Part shown: one piece after another, positions 42,065 to 50,890 of the stretch
How the letters are laid out: the number at the start of each line of letters is the position of its first letter
How positions within the stretch are numbered: the stretch's first letter is position 1
Assembly: GCA_035524955.1 (NCBI GenBank)
Contig: DATLFG010000072.1
Coordinates: 62,001 to 126,000, forward strand
DNA length: 64,000 nucleotides
Direction of reading: 5' to 3'
Source: CAMLFJ01 sp035524955
Lineage (GTDB): Bacteria; Methylomirabilota; Methylomirabilia; Rokubacteriales; CSP1-6
Made by a program: the position numbers and the translations under genes
The notes under the pieces: model-generated
Seen by the model: the letters and a program-made list of their open reading frames with translations, nothing else
Told to the model about the DNA's origin: nothing
The model's database searches: none

Positions 42065-42340
42065 ATGACCCAGAAGGAAGTCCTGGACGAGCTGAAGGGG
42101 CTCGTCGTCGAGCGGCTGAAGTTCGATCCGCGCCGGGCGGCCGAGATGACGCTCGAGACGACGCTGCCCAAGGGCGTCGACGGCTCGCTGGGCCTGGACT
42201 CGCTCGACTTCATCGAGCTGTCGGTCGCCATCGAGGAGCGCTTCGGGATCGTGATCGACGAGAGTCGCGATCTCACGGACGAGTTTCTCTCGCTCGACTC
42301 CCTCTCCCGGTTCATCCTGGCCAAGAACGGCCAGGCCTGA
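42065..42340 (+). CDS. Acyl carrier protein
   Basis: A 91-residue carrier protein with the phosphopantetheine-attachment serine in LGLDSLDFIELSVAIEERFG, followed by the usual acidic helix. It is acidic overall, and GGAGG lies upstream of the ATG. Lying between ketosynthase genes, it is the dedicated carrier on which this cluster builds its acyl chain. The frame is open further upstream, but that region overlaps the previous gene out of frame. Confidence 0.9.
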   Translation: MTQKEVLDELKGLVVERLKFDPRRAAEMTLETTLPKGVDGSLGLDSLDFIELSVAIEERFGIVIDESRDLTDEFLSLDSLSRFILAKNGQA

Positions 42341-42375
42341 GGGCTCGAGGCGCAGCCCCGGGCGATGAGCGCGGC

Positions 42376-43650
42376 ATGAGCCGGTCGGCGGCGCGCGACG
42401 GCCGGCCCGACGTCGTCGTCAGCGGCCTCGGGGTCGTGAGCCCCTACGGGGCCGGCGCGAAGAGCTTCTGGAGCGGGCTCGCCGCGGGTGCCTGCGCGAT
42501 CAAGCCCATCACGGTCATCGAGACCGAGGGCTTCCGCTCGCGCATCGCCGCCGAGATCCCCGCCGAGGCCATGAGCGCGCTGGGCGCCTCGCGCCGCCGC
42601 TCGCGCGCGGATCGGATCGCCCTCGCGGCGGCGCGCGAGGCCCTGGCCGACGCGGGCCTGGAGGGCGCCGCGCGCCGGGAGGCCGCCCTCCTGATCGGCG
42701 CGGTCGGGGGCGGCATGCTCGAGGGGGAGGACTGGTACTGGGAGGTCGCGCGCGGCCGCCCGTCGTCACGGATGGGCGCGCTGCGCTCGATCCTGCCGTT
42801 CTCGCACGCCGAGACCCTCGGCTGGCGGCTCGGCCTCACCGGGCCCAAGGAGACGGTGGTCATGGCCTGTGCCTCCGGTGCCGCCTCGATCGCGCTGGGG
42901 GCCGATCTGATCCGTGGGGGCGTGACGCCCACCGCGCTGGTGGGCGGCGTGGATGCGCTGACCCACATCTGCTTCATGGGCTTCAACGCGCTCAAGCTGC
43001 TCGATCCCACCCCGTGCCGGCCCTTCGACCGTGAGCGGCGCGGCATGTCGATCGGGGAGGCCGCCGCCTTCCTGGTCATCGAGGACGCGGAGCACTGCCG
43101 GGCGCGGGGCGGGCGAGCGCACGCGCGCCTCGCCGGCTACGGCATGACCACCGACGCGTACCACGTCACCGCGCCGCATCCCGAAGGCGAGGGGATGATC
43201 CACGCGATGCGGCAGGCCCTGGCGGACGCCGGGCTCGCGGCGGCCGACATCGGCTACGTGAACGCCCACGGCACCGGCACCCCGCAGAACGACCGCGCGG
43301 AGGCGCTCGCCCTCCGGCGCGTCTTCGGCGAGGGCGGGGTGCTGGTCAGCTCCACCAAGTCGCTGGTGGGCCACACGATGGCGGCGGCGGGCAGCGTGGA
43401 GGCGGCCGCCACGATCCTGGCGCTCCAGCACGGGCTCCTGCCGCCGACCGCGAACCTCGACCAGGCGGATCCCGAGGTGCCCTTCGACTGCCTGCCGGGC
43501 GTCGCGCGTGCCGCCGAGGTGGCCGCCGCGCTGTCGAACTCGTTCGGCTTCGGCGGCCAGAACGTGAGCCTCGTGTTCGAGCTTGGCGAGGTGCACGTGC
43601 CGGGCGAGGCGCAGGCGAGCCGAGTGAATACAAGAGAGACGCTCCCGTGA
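42376..43650 (+). CDS. Beta-ketoacyl-ACP synthase II-like, active
   Basis: A 424-residue FabF-type ketosynthase with C165 in VMACASGAA, H298 in VNAHGTGTPQND, K328 and H333 in STKSLVGHTMAAAGS. Sequence outside the active site differs clearly from the first ketosynthase, so the two may elongate different chain lengths or primers. Its stop overlaps the next ketosynthase-fold gene by 4 nt; such tight coupling is typical of a KS/chain-length-factor pair. Confidence 0.92.
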   Translation: MSRSAARDGRPDVVVSGLGVVSPYGAGAKSFWSGLAAGACAIKPITVIETEGFRSRIAAEIPAEAMSALGASRRRSRADRIALAAAREALADAGLEGAARREAALLIGAVGGGMLEGEDWYWEVARGRPSSRMGALRSILPFSHAETLGWRLGLTGPKETVVMACASGAASIALGADLIRGGVTPTALVGGVDALTHICFMGFNALKLLDPTPCRPFDRERRGMSIGEAAAFLVIEDAEHCRARGGRAHARLAGYGMTTDAYHVTAPHPEGEGMIHAMRQALADAGLAAADIGYVNAHGTGTPQNDRAEALALRRVFGEGGVLVSSTKSLVGHTMAAAGSVEAAATILALQHGLLPPTANLDQADPEVPFDCLPGVARAAEVAAALSNSFGFGGQNVSLVFELGEVHVPGEAQASRVNTRETLP

Positions 43651-44786
43651 GCGCGGACCGCCGCGTCGTCGTCACCGGGATCGGCACCGTCAACGCCTCG
43701 ACCGCCGGCGGCCGGGAAGCGCTGGCGCGGGCGCTGGCCCTCGGCCGCTCCGCGATCGCCCCGGTCCGCGCGTTCGACACTGCGGCGATGTCGAGCCGGC
43801 TCGCCGCCGAGGTGGACGAGGCGACGCTCGCCTCGCTCGTGGATCGCGACGCGGGCCGGCGGCTCTCGCGCATCTGTCGCCTCGCCCTCGGAGCCTGCCT
43901 GCTCGCGGTGCGCGACGCGGACGTGGCGGGGGGGCCCGGGCTCGGTATCGTGGTGGGCACCGAGCACGGGGACTTCACCTCGAGCCACGACTTCGCCCAG
44001 GGCTTCCTGCGCCGGGGCCCGGCCGGCCTCTCGCCGATGATTTTCCCCAATACCGTGATGAACACGATGGCCTCCATCGCGGCCATCGCGATCGGGGCAA
44101 AGGCCCCGTCGGTCACGGTGAACCAGGCCACCCTCGCGGGCGATCTCGCGGTCGTGCGCGGGGCGCGCCTGATCACCGACGGTCACGCGGAGGCGGTGGT
44201 GGCGGGCGGCGTGGACGAGCTGTTCCACGACGTGTACGAGCGCCTGGCCCAGATGGGGGCGCTCTCCCCGATGCGCGGCCGGGGCCAAGAGGGATGCCGG
44301 CCCTTCGCGGCCGATCACAACGGGCCGGTGCTGGGCGAGGGCGCCACGTTCCTGGTGCTGGAGGAGCGGGAGGCCGCGCGGGTGCGCGGCGCGCGGGTCA
44401 TGGCCGAGATCACCGCGACCGCCTCGGGCAACGTGCCGGCCGCGCCCCACACCGGGCGGGCCGCGCGGGTCGATGCCGGCTCCCCGGTGGCGCGCCTGAT
44501 CCGCGGGCGCGGGGCGCCCGGCGTCGCGCGGTGCTACGGCGCCGGCAACGGCGACCCCGCGCTGGACGACTGGGAGCGCGCGCTGCTGGGCCGCGACCTG
44601 GCCGCGGCCGCCGCTCTGCTCCCACCGGTCTCGCTGGCCCCGCTCTTCGGGCAGCACGGCGGGCTCGGCGCGCTGCGCGTGGGCGCGGCCGCCCTGGACG
44701 CCTCACGCGGGACGGCGGCGGTACTCGTGCACGGCATCGCGCGCGGCGGCTGCCGGACCGCGATGATCGTGGAGCCCGCCCCTTGA
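43647..44786 (+). CDS. Ketosynthase homologue lacking active site (chain-length-factor-like)
   Basis: A 379-residue ketosynthase-fold protein in which the catalytic set is lost: T162 replaces the cysteine (VTVNQATLAGDLA aligns with VSTACASGATA), the first histidine region reads RCYGAGNGDPALDD, and the second is GQHGGLGAL. The fold-defining GIVVGTEHGDFTSSH and GGVDELFHDVYERL parts remain. Dead partners of this type dimerise with an active KS and set chain length in type II polyketide and aryl-polyene systems. The 4-nt overlap with the active KS supports that role. Confidence 0.8.
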   Translation: MSADRRVVVTGIGTVNASTAGGREALARALALGRSAIAPVRAFDTAAMSSRLAAEVDEATLASLVDRDAGRRLSRICRLALGACLLAVRDADVAGGPGLGIVVGTEHGDFTSSHDFAQGFLRRGPAGLSPMIFPNTVMNTMASIAAIAIGAKAPSVTVNQATLAGDLAVVRGARLITDGHAEAVVAGGVDELFHDVYERLAQMGALSPMRGRGQEGCRPFAADHNGPVLGEGATFLVLEEREAARVRGARVMAEITATASGNVPAAPHTGRAARVDAGSPVARLIRGRGAPGVARCYGAGNGDPALDDWERALLGRDLAAAAALLPPVSLAPLFGQHGGLGALRVGAAALDASRGTAAVLVHGIARGGCRTAMIVEPAP

Positions 44787-47131
44787 ATCCGGTCAGCGAG
44801 CCCCTGATCGTCATCCCGGTTTTCAACGAGGCCCCCACCATCGGCGACATCGTGGAGCGCGCCCGGCTGCACGGACCGGTGCTGGTGGTGGACGACGGCT
44901 CGACCGATCAGAGCGCCGCGGTGGCCGCGAGGGCCGGAGCCGAGGTGCTCTCGCTGGGCGGGCGCCGGGGCAAGGGCGCGGCGCTGCGACGCGCCTTCGC
45001 CGAGGGGCGGAGGCGCAAAGCCGAGTGGGTGGTGACCCTGGACGGCGACGGCCAGCACGATCCCGACGACATCCCGCGGCTGCTCAAGGCGGCGATCGAG
45101 GAGCCGGGAGCCTTCGTGATCGGCGGGCGCCTGGGCGGGCTCGGGGCCGCGCCGACGCGGGTGATGCCCGCCGGGCGCCTCGCGGCCCTGCGCGTGGCGG
45201 GGTTCTTCATCGACTGGCTGGGCGGTGTCCCGGTCGCCGACACCCAGTCCGGCTTCCGCGTCTACCCGGCGCGCCTCCTCGCCACGGTGACGCCGCGTCA
45301 CGGCGGATTCGTGCTGGAGAGCGAGATGCTGTTGCGCGCGGCCGCCCTGGGTTGGCGGGTCCTCGAGGTCCCGATCACGCCGATCCACTTCGAGGATCGC
45401 CGCAGCCGGTTCCGCCCGGCGCGCGACGGCCTCGCGGTCGGGGCCTTCCTGGCCGGCCGCATCGTGACGCGCTGGGCGCGCGAGAGCACCGCGGGCGCGC
45501 GCTACCTCCTCGGGATCTTCAGCCCGTCGCGCCTCCGGGCGCGACACCGCGAGATGTACGCGTTCGCGGCGCCGCATCGCGCTAACCCCTCCGGCTGGAC
45601 GCTCGCCGTCGGCGCGTTCATCGCGGATCGCGCGATCCGGTCCGTCGAGGACGGCTGGCGCTCCCCGCACGCGCGCGGGCTGCGCCTGGCCGCGCTGGCC
45701 ACCGCTGCGACCCCGCTCATGCTCGGACTCGCGCTGAGCCGGAGCGCGCTCGCCGCAGTCGGCATCGACTGGCTTGGCCCGGCGGCCCGGCGTCTCTATC
45801 GCCAGGAGGCCCTGGCGGGCACGCTGGAGGCGCCCGCGCGCCGGCGCGCCGCGGCCGCTCGTCCGGCGGACTACGACGTGCTGGTGGTAGGCGGCGGTCC
45901 CGGCGGGTCGAGCGCGGCCACGTTCCTCTCGCGCGGCGGCCTGCGGGTGGCGGTGGCCGAGCGCGAGACCTTCCCGCGCTTCCACGTGGGCGAGTCGCTG
46001 CTGCCCGCCAACATGACGGTGCTCGAGCGCCTGGGCGTCCTCGACGAGGTGAAGGCGCACGGCTTCATCGTGAAGTCCGGCGCCTACTTCGCGGACCAGG
46101 AGATGGGCCTCGGCTACCAGTTCTTCTTCCGGGAGGGCAAGCCCTGGCCGCCCTACACCTACGAGGTGTCGCGCGGCGAGTTCGACAAGATCCTGCTCGA
46201 TCACGCGGCCCGGCAGCCGAACGTGACCCTGCTCCAGCCCGCGAGCGTGGAGCGCGCGGCCTTCGACGACGAGGGCGTGACGGTGACCGTCTCCGAGGCC
46301 GCGGGGTCGCGCGAGATCCGCGCCCGCTTCCTGGTGGACGCGAGCGGGCGCGACGCGTTCATCGCCTCGCGGCACGGTCGGCGCCGCCCCATCGAGGGGC
46401 TGGGCAAGGTGGCGCTGTTCGCCCACTTCCGCGGCGGACGCCGCTGGCCCGGGAAGGAAGAGGGCAATATCCGCATCTTCATCTTCGAGCCGGGCTGGTT
46501 CTGGTACATCCCGTTCGTCAACGGCACGAGCAGCGTCGGCTGCGTGCTGCACGCGCGCACGGTGCGCGGGCGCGAGGGCAACCTGGAGCAGCTCTACGAC
46601 TCGCTGATCGCCCGCTGCCAGGGGCTCGCCGAGGCGCTCGACGGCGCCCCCCGCATCACCGCGGTGCACCGCGCGGCGAACTTCTCGTACCGGACCGACC
46701 CGGCCATCGGCGACCGGTTCCTCTGCGTGGGCGACGCCATCGCGTTCGTGGATCCGATCTTCTCCTCCGGCGTCTACATCGCGACCCAGTCGGCGGAGCT
46801 CTCCTCGGCGGAGATCCTCAGGGCGTTCCGGGACAATCGCTTCGAGGCCCGCCGCTTCCGCGGCTACGAGCGCCGCATCCGCCGCGGGATGAAGCCCTTC
46901 CAGCGCTTCATCCGGAACTTCTACGATCCCTCGTTCATCGAGATGTTCCTCAAGCCGCGCGAGTTTGCGGGCATGGTGGACAGCGTCACCGGGGTGCTGG
47001 CGGGCGGCGCCTTCCTCCGCTGCTCCCTCCGGATGCGGCTGTCGCTGGAGGTGTTCTTCACCGTCGTTCGCATCAACCGCTGGGTCCGCCGGCGCCGGGG
47101 CCTGCCCACGGAATCCCGCTTCGAATGGTAG
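44783..47131 (+). CDS. Fusion of family 2 glycosyltransferase and halogenase-like FAD protein
   Basis: A 782-residue two-enzyme fusion starting at a TTG that overlaps the previous stop (TTGA). Residues 1-230 are a GT2 domain of the polyprenyl-phosphate-mannose-synthase type (VVDDGSTDQS, TLDGDGQHDPDD with D87-G-D89). A linker of about 130 residues follows. From about 365 it is a flavoprotein with VVGGGPGGSSAATFL, PRFHVGESLLP, K431 in FIVKSGAYF, WFWYIP at 572-577 (the WxWxIP signature of FAD-dependent halogenases) and GDAIAFVDPIFSSGVYIATQ. It may glycosylate and oxidise or halogenate the cluster's product; both activities are inferred from motifs. Confidence 0.8.
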   Translation: MNPVSEPLIVIPVFNEAPTIGDIVERARLHGPVLVVDDGSTDQSAAVAARAGAEVLSLGGRRGKGAALRRAFAEGRRRKAEWVVTLDGDGQHDPDDIPRLLKAAIEEPGAFVIGGRLGGLGAAPTRVMPAGRLAALRVAGFFIDWLGGVPVADTQSGFRVYPARLLATVTPRHGGFVLESEMLLRAAALGWRVLEVPITPIHFEDRRSRFRPARDGLAVGAFLAGRIVTRWARESTAGARYLLGIFSPSRLRARHREMYAFAAPHRANPSGWTLAVGAFIADRAIRSVEDGWRSPHARGLRLAALATAATPLMLGLALSRSALAAVGIDWLGPAARRLYRQEALAGTLEAPARRRAAAARPADYDVLVVGGGPGGSSAATFLSRGGLRVAVAERETFPRFHVGESLLPANMTVLERLGVLDEVKAHGFIVKSGAYFADQEMGLGYQFFFREGKPWPPYTYEVSRGEFDKILLDHAARQPNVTLLQPASVERAAFDDEGVTVTVSEAAGSREIRARFLVDASGRDAFIASRHGRRRPIEGLGKVALFAHFRGGRRWPGKEEGNIRIFIFEPGWFWYIPFVNGTSSVGCVLHARTVRGREGNLEQLYDSLIARCQGLAEALDGAPRITAVHRAANFSYRTDPAIGDRFLCVGDAIAFVDPIFSSGVYIATQSAELSSAEILRAFRDNRFEARRFRGYERRIRRGMKPFQRFIRNFYDPSFIEMFLKPREFAGMVDSVTGVLAGGAFLRCSLRMRLSLEVFFTVVRINRWVRRRRGLPTESRFEW

Positions 47132-47144
47132 GTGCCCGCCTCGC

Positions 47145-48335
47145 ATGGTAGACGTGCGCCGGCTCCTCCCGCGGGGCTACCTCTTCACGGTGCTGGGTAT
47201 CGCGGTCGGCGTGGCCGGGCTCGTCGCGCTGGGCGCCATGGCGGAGCGCATCACGCGCTTCATCGACGGGGGCGACCGCTTCGTGCTTGGCCAGATCTCG
47301 GTGGCCGGCGAGGGCATGGGCATGGGCACCGGCTTCACCGCGGGCGGCCTGTTGCGCGCGTCCAAGATCGAGGAGATCGCGCGGGTATCCGGGGTGGCCG
47401 CGGTACAGGGGCAGGTGATGCTGCCGCTCAATCCCACCACGTCGCAGTTCCTGACCCTCACCCAGGAGCTGATCCTGGGCGTGGATCCGGCGGTGCGCGT
47501 CTCCAACCGCGAGTTCCGCGAGCTCCCGGTGCGCGACGGGCGCGCCCTGCGCGAAGGCGATCGCGGGGTGGTGGTGGTCGGCGCCGACTTCGCGGCCTCG
47601 CGCGGCCTGCGGGCGGGCGGGACGCTCGACCTGGCGACCGGCCGGAGCTTCCAGGTGGTGGGGGTGCTCGACAAGACGCTCACCGCGCCCGATCGCTTCG
47701 CGATCGTGCCCCTCGACGACGCCCGCGATCTCTGGCTGCGGCGCGACCCGCTGCTCGTGCAGGTCTTCACGGGGGGCGCGGGCGGCCTCGGCCGCCGCGA
47801 CCTGAACACCGGCGCGGCGGTGGCGTGGGCGGACGGGGTGGATCCGGACGCGCTCGCGCGCCGCATCCAGGCCGAGGTGCCCGGCCTCAACGTCACGATC
47901 CCCGGTGAGCTGAGCCGCCTGCTGCGGCAGTCCACCGCGTTCTTCTCGGCGCTGCTCTTCGGCATCGGGGTGCTGGGGCTCGTGATCGGCGGGCTCTCGC
48001 TCTCCAACACGGTGACGGCGGCGGTCTTCGAGCGTATCCGCGACTTCGGCATCAAGCGGGCGCTCGGCGCCACTGACGGGCAGCTCCTGCGCGAGATCCT
48101 GGGCGAGGCCCTCGGCGTGTCCATGTCGGGGGGACTGCTCGGGGTAGGGCTGGCCCTCGCGGTCGGCACCCTGGTGGACGCGCGGGGCGGAGGCCAGCAG
48201 CTCTTCCTCTTCTCGCCCCGCCTGCTCGGCTTCGCGCTCGCCTTCTCGATCGTCCTGGGCGGACTCGCCGCCACCTACGCCACCCTCCGGATCGTGCGGC
48301 TGTCGCCCGCCGAGGCCATCCGGCGCGGAGCCTGA
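47145..48335 (+). CDS. MacB/LolCDE-type ABC transporter permease
   Basis: A 396-residue permease of the type VII ABC class. One N-terminal transmembrane helix (about 11-32) is followed by a large periplasmic domain (about 35-260, with ELILGVDPAVRVSN and VVVVGADFAASRGL typical of MacB_PCD) and then three C-terminal helices (FFSALLFGIGVLGLVIGG, GVSMSGGLLGVGLAL, LLGFALAFSIVLGGLAA), ending LSPAEAIRRGA. It pairs with the ATPase one base downstream. Such systems export lipids, lipoproteins or small molecules from the inner membrane. The ATG at 47145 is 13 nt after the fusion gene. Confidence 0.88.
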   Translation: MVDVRRLLPRGYLFTVLGIAVGVAGLVALGAMAERITRFIDGGDRFVLGQISVAGEGMGMGTGFTAGGLLRASKIEEIARVSGVAAVQGQVMLPLNPTTSQFLTLTQELILGVDPAVRVSNREFRELPVRDGRALREGDRGVVVVGADFAASRGLRAGGTLDLATGRSFQVVGVLDKTLTAPDRFAIVPLDDARDLWLRRDPLLVQVFTGGAGGLGRRDLNTGAAVAWADGVDPDALARRIQAEVPGLNVTIPGELSRLLRQSTAFFSALLFGIGVLGLVIGGLSLSNTVTAAVFERIRDFGIKRALGATDGQLLREILGEALGVSMSGGLLGVGLALAVGTLVDARGGGQQLFLFSPRLLGFALAFSIVLGGLAATYATLRIVRLSPAEAIRRGA

Positions 48336-48336
48336 G

Positions 48337-49029
48337 GTGGTCGTCCGCGCGCGCGGGCTCAGCAAGACGTTCCGGGGTCCCGACGGCCGGCCGGTTCCGG
48401 TGCTCCGCGGCGTGGACGTGGCCGTGGAGGCGGGCGAGTTCGTGGCGGTGGCGGGGCCGTCCGGCTGCGGCAAGACCACCCTGCTGAACCTGCTCGGCCT
48501 GCTCGAGCCGGCCGACGCGGGCGAGATCTGGCTCGACGAGGTCTGTGTGAATCGGCTCTCGCGCCGGGCCCAGTGCGGGGTGCGGGGGCGCTCGATCGGC
48601 TACGTGTTCCAGTCGTTCCTGCTGATCGCCGGCCTCACCGCGCTCGAGAACGTGCTGCTCGCCGCACGCTACGTCGGGCGTCCGCGGCCGTCGGCGCTGG
48701 CGGAGGCGCGGGTCCTGATGGAGCGGCTCGGGGTCGCCCACCGCGCGGACCACTACCCGGCGCAGCTCTCGGGCGGCGAGCAGCAGCGGGTGGCCTATTG
48801 CCGGGCGGTGCTCAACACTCCGCCGCTCGTGCTGGCCGACGAGCCGACCGGCAACCTGGACGAAGGCCACGCCGCGGTGATCCTGGCGGAGTTGCGCGCG
48901 CTCTGCCGCGGGCGTGGGACCTCGGTCATCCTGGTCACGCATCGGGCCGATGCGGCCGCCCGCGCGGACCGCGCCCTGCGCCTGCGCGAGGGTCGGCTCG
49001 AAGCGTCGGGAGGCGACGGGCCCGCATGA
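48337..49029 (+). CDS. MacB/LolD-type ABC transporter ATPase
   Basis: A 230-residue ATPase with Walker A GPSGCGKTT, Q-loop GYVFQSFLLIAGLTALENV, signature LSGGEQQRVAYCRAVLN, Walker B LVLADEPTGNLD and switch histidine in VILVTHRAD. The LolD/FtsE/MacB subgroup is shown by DEPTGNLDEGHAAVI. The GTG start follows the permease stop by 1 nt. It powers the preceding permease as a homodimeric pair. Confidence 0.93.
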   Translation: MVVRARGLSKTFRGPDGRPVPVLRGVDVAVEAGEFVAVAGPSGCGKTTLLNLLGLLEPADAGEIWLDEVCVNRLSRRAQCGVRGRSIGYVFQSFLLIAGLTALENVLLAARYVGRPRPSALAEARVLMERLGVAHRADHYPAQLSGGEQQRVAYCRAVLNTPPLVLADEPTGNLDEGHAAVILAELRALCRGRGTSVILVTHRADAAARADRALRLREGRLEASGGDGPA

Positions 49030-49045
49030 TCGGCCGCCCCCTCTA

Positions 49046-50887
49046 GTGGGGAGGCTTCGCGGCGCCGGCGTCGCCGTCCTCCTGGTCGTGGCCCTGGCCG
49101 CGGCGCTGCTCGCCCCGGGCCTGGGCCGGGCGCCCTTCGACGATCCGGGCGAAGGCCAGCACGCGGAGATCGCCCGGGAGATGCTGGGTGGGAGCTGGCT
49201 CACGCCGCGCCTGAACGGTGTGCGCTACTTCGACAAGCCCCCGTTGCTCTACTGGCTAACCGGGATCTCCTTCTCGCTCTTCGGCTTGACCGAAGGCGCC
49301 GCGCGCCTGGCCCCTCTGCTGGGCGCGCTGCTCGCCGTGGCGGCCACGGCGGTGCTGGGCGCCAGGTTGCTGGGACCCGCCGGCGGCGCGCTGGCTGGCC
49401 TGGCGCTCTTGTCCTGCGCCCTCTTCGCGGCGTTTGCGCGGTACGTGCGGCCGGAGAGCCTGTTCGTGGCCGCTATGGCCTGGGGCTTTACGGGGCTTCT
49501 TGTGCATATGCGGGGGCCCAACTCTCTTAATCCTCTCGCCTCGCCGGCGCCTGCGGCTCGCCAAGCGGGCCCCCGCACTCCCCCAACCGCGGACGCTCGT
49601 TCCGGCGCTGCCTGGGCCTTGCTCGGCTGCGCGGCGCTCGGGGTCGCGGCGCTCGCCAAGGATCCGCTGGGGTTGATCGGGCCGCTGGCGGCGATCGCGG
49701 TCGCGGCGGGGCTGGCGGGGCGGCTGCGGCCGGTGCGCGCCTGGCTGCCGCCGCTCGGGGTGGCGCTCCTCGTCATCATCGGGTTCGGCTGGTACGTGGT
49801 GGCCGCGCTGATCGAGCCCGCGTTCCTCTGGTACACGGTGGTCGACAACCATCTGCTGAACGTCGCGCGGATGCGGCAGTTCCCCGACGAGGACGTGCCG
49901 CTCTCCGCGCTCGAGTTCCTCACCGCGGCCTCCTTCGGGGCCTTTCCCTGGATCGTGGCGGCCGCGGTGGCGGTGGGTGCGCTCATCCGCGGGCGCGCCT
50001 GGCGTGATCCCGCGGAGCTGCCGTGGGTCGCTCTGGCCCTCTGGATGGTGGGCGTGCTCGCGCTCTTCACGATCTCGCCGTTCAAGCTGCCGCACTACGG
50101 CCTGCCCGCCTATCCCGCGCTGGCCCTGCTCGCGGCACGCGCGTGGCGCGACGCCGCGCCGCGGCCGCGCGGGCTGATCGCGGCCCACCTGGTACTCTTC
50201 GCCCTCGCGGGCGCGGGCTGCGCCTGGGCCGCGGCGGGCGACGGGCAGGCGTTCACCGAGGCGGTGTTCGGCGTCTCCGACGTGTACTCGCGGAAGGAGG
50301 CGGCGTGGGGACAGGCGTCGCCCTATCCCGCGTGGTCGGCGCTCCAGCCGCTGGTGAGGTGGGCGGCGGTGGTGCTGCTCGCGGGCGCGGCGGGTCTGGC
50401 GGCGGCGGCGGCGCGCCGCTCGGCGCGCGCCGGGGCCTGGACGGTGGCGGCGGCGATGCTCCTGCTCACGCCGGTGGTGGCGATGGGGCTCACGGTGACC
50501 TCGTCGGCCCGCGCGGTCACCGTGATGGCGGCGGAGATCCGGGCCCGGCTGGCGCCGGACGACGTGCTCGTGCTCGAGGGCCCCATCGAGAACGCGGGCG
50601 CGGTGGAATTCTACTCGGGGCGCCGGCCGGCCCTGCTCGACGCCTCCCGCAGCGTGCTCGGCATCGGGGCCACCTTCGCGGACGCGGCGGACACCTTCTG
50701 GAGCGCTCCGCGTTTCGCGGAAGCGTGGGCGTCGTCGCGACCGCCCTATCTGCTGACCACGCGCGAGCCGGGACGGGGCATCGTGGCCTCCCTGCCGCCC
50801 GCGAGCGCCCGGTTGCTCTTCGCCCACAACGGCCGCTGGCTCTACGGCCGCGCCCCCGCCGGTGACGCGGCGCCGGCCTCGCGCTGA
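49046..50887 (+). CDS. ArnT/PMT-family membrane glycosyltransferase
   Basis: A 613-residue polytopic transferase that uses a polyprenyl-phosphate sugar donor. The hallmark PFDDPGEGQHAEIAREML then RYFDKPPLLYWLTG in the first periplasmic loop matches the ArnT/GT83 group, where the acidic residues are catalytic. About 11-12 transmembrane helices follow, then a periplasmic tail. Residues 155-183 (PNSLNPLASPAPAARQ and so on) are encoded by a hairpin repeat in frame in a loop. The upstream GT2 fusion could supply its polyprenyl-phosphate sugar. The GTG at 49046 is the best start; the longer frame overlaps the ATPase gene. Confidence 0.85.
   Translation: MGRLRGAGVAVLLVVALAAALLAPGLGRAPFDDPGEGQHAEIAREMLGGSWLTPRLNGVRYFDKPPLLYWLTGISFSLFGLTEGAARLAPLLGALLAVAATAVLGARLLGPAGGALAGLALLSCALFAAFARYVRPESLFVAAMAWGFTGLLVHMRGPNSLNPLASPAPAARQAGPRTPPTADARSGAAWALLGCAALGVAALAKDPLGLIGPLAAIAVAAGLAGRLRPVRAWLPPLGVALLVIIGFGWYVVAALIEPAFLWYTVVDNHLLNVARMRQFPDEDVPLSALEFLTAASFGAFPWIVAAAVAVGALIRGRAWRDPAELPWVALALWMVGVLALFTISPFKLPHYGLPAYPALALLAARAWRDAAPRPRGLIAAHLVLFALAGAGCAWAAAGDGQAFTEAVFGVSDVYSRKEAAWGQASPYPAWSALQPLVRWAAVVLLAGAAGLAAAAARRSARAGAWTVAAAMLLLTPVVAMGLTVTSSARAVTVMAAEIRARLAPDDVLVLEGPIENAGAVEFYSGRRPALLDASRSVLGIGATFADAADTFWSAPRFAEAWASSRPPYLLTTREPGRGIVASLPPASARLLFAHNGRWLYGRAPAGDAAPASR
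49509..49594. repeat. GTCCGCGGA hairpin repeat, reversed copy inside the ArnT-like gene
   Basis: Read on the minus strand it starts GTCCGCGG (49587-49594), continues TTGGGGGAGTGCGGGGGCCC and closes with GGGCCCCCGCA (complement of 49509-49519). The 11-bp arms are perfect, and the loop is about 47 nt instead of 7. It preserves the reading frame of the glycosyltransferase. Confidence 0.85.
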
Positions 50888-50890
50888 CCG

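Noticed and set aside
39950..44786. Naming the region an aryl polyene cluster outright
   Set aside because: No dehydratase, thioesterase, AMP-ligase or RND-type exporter is seen; only the general type II architecture is supported.
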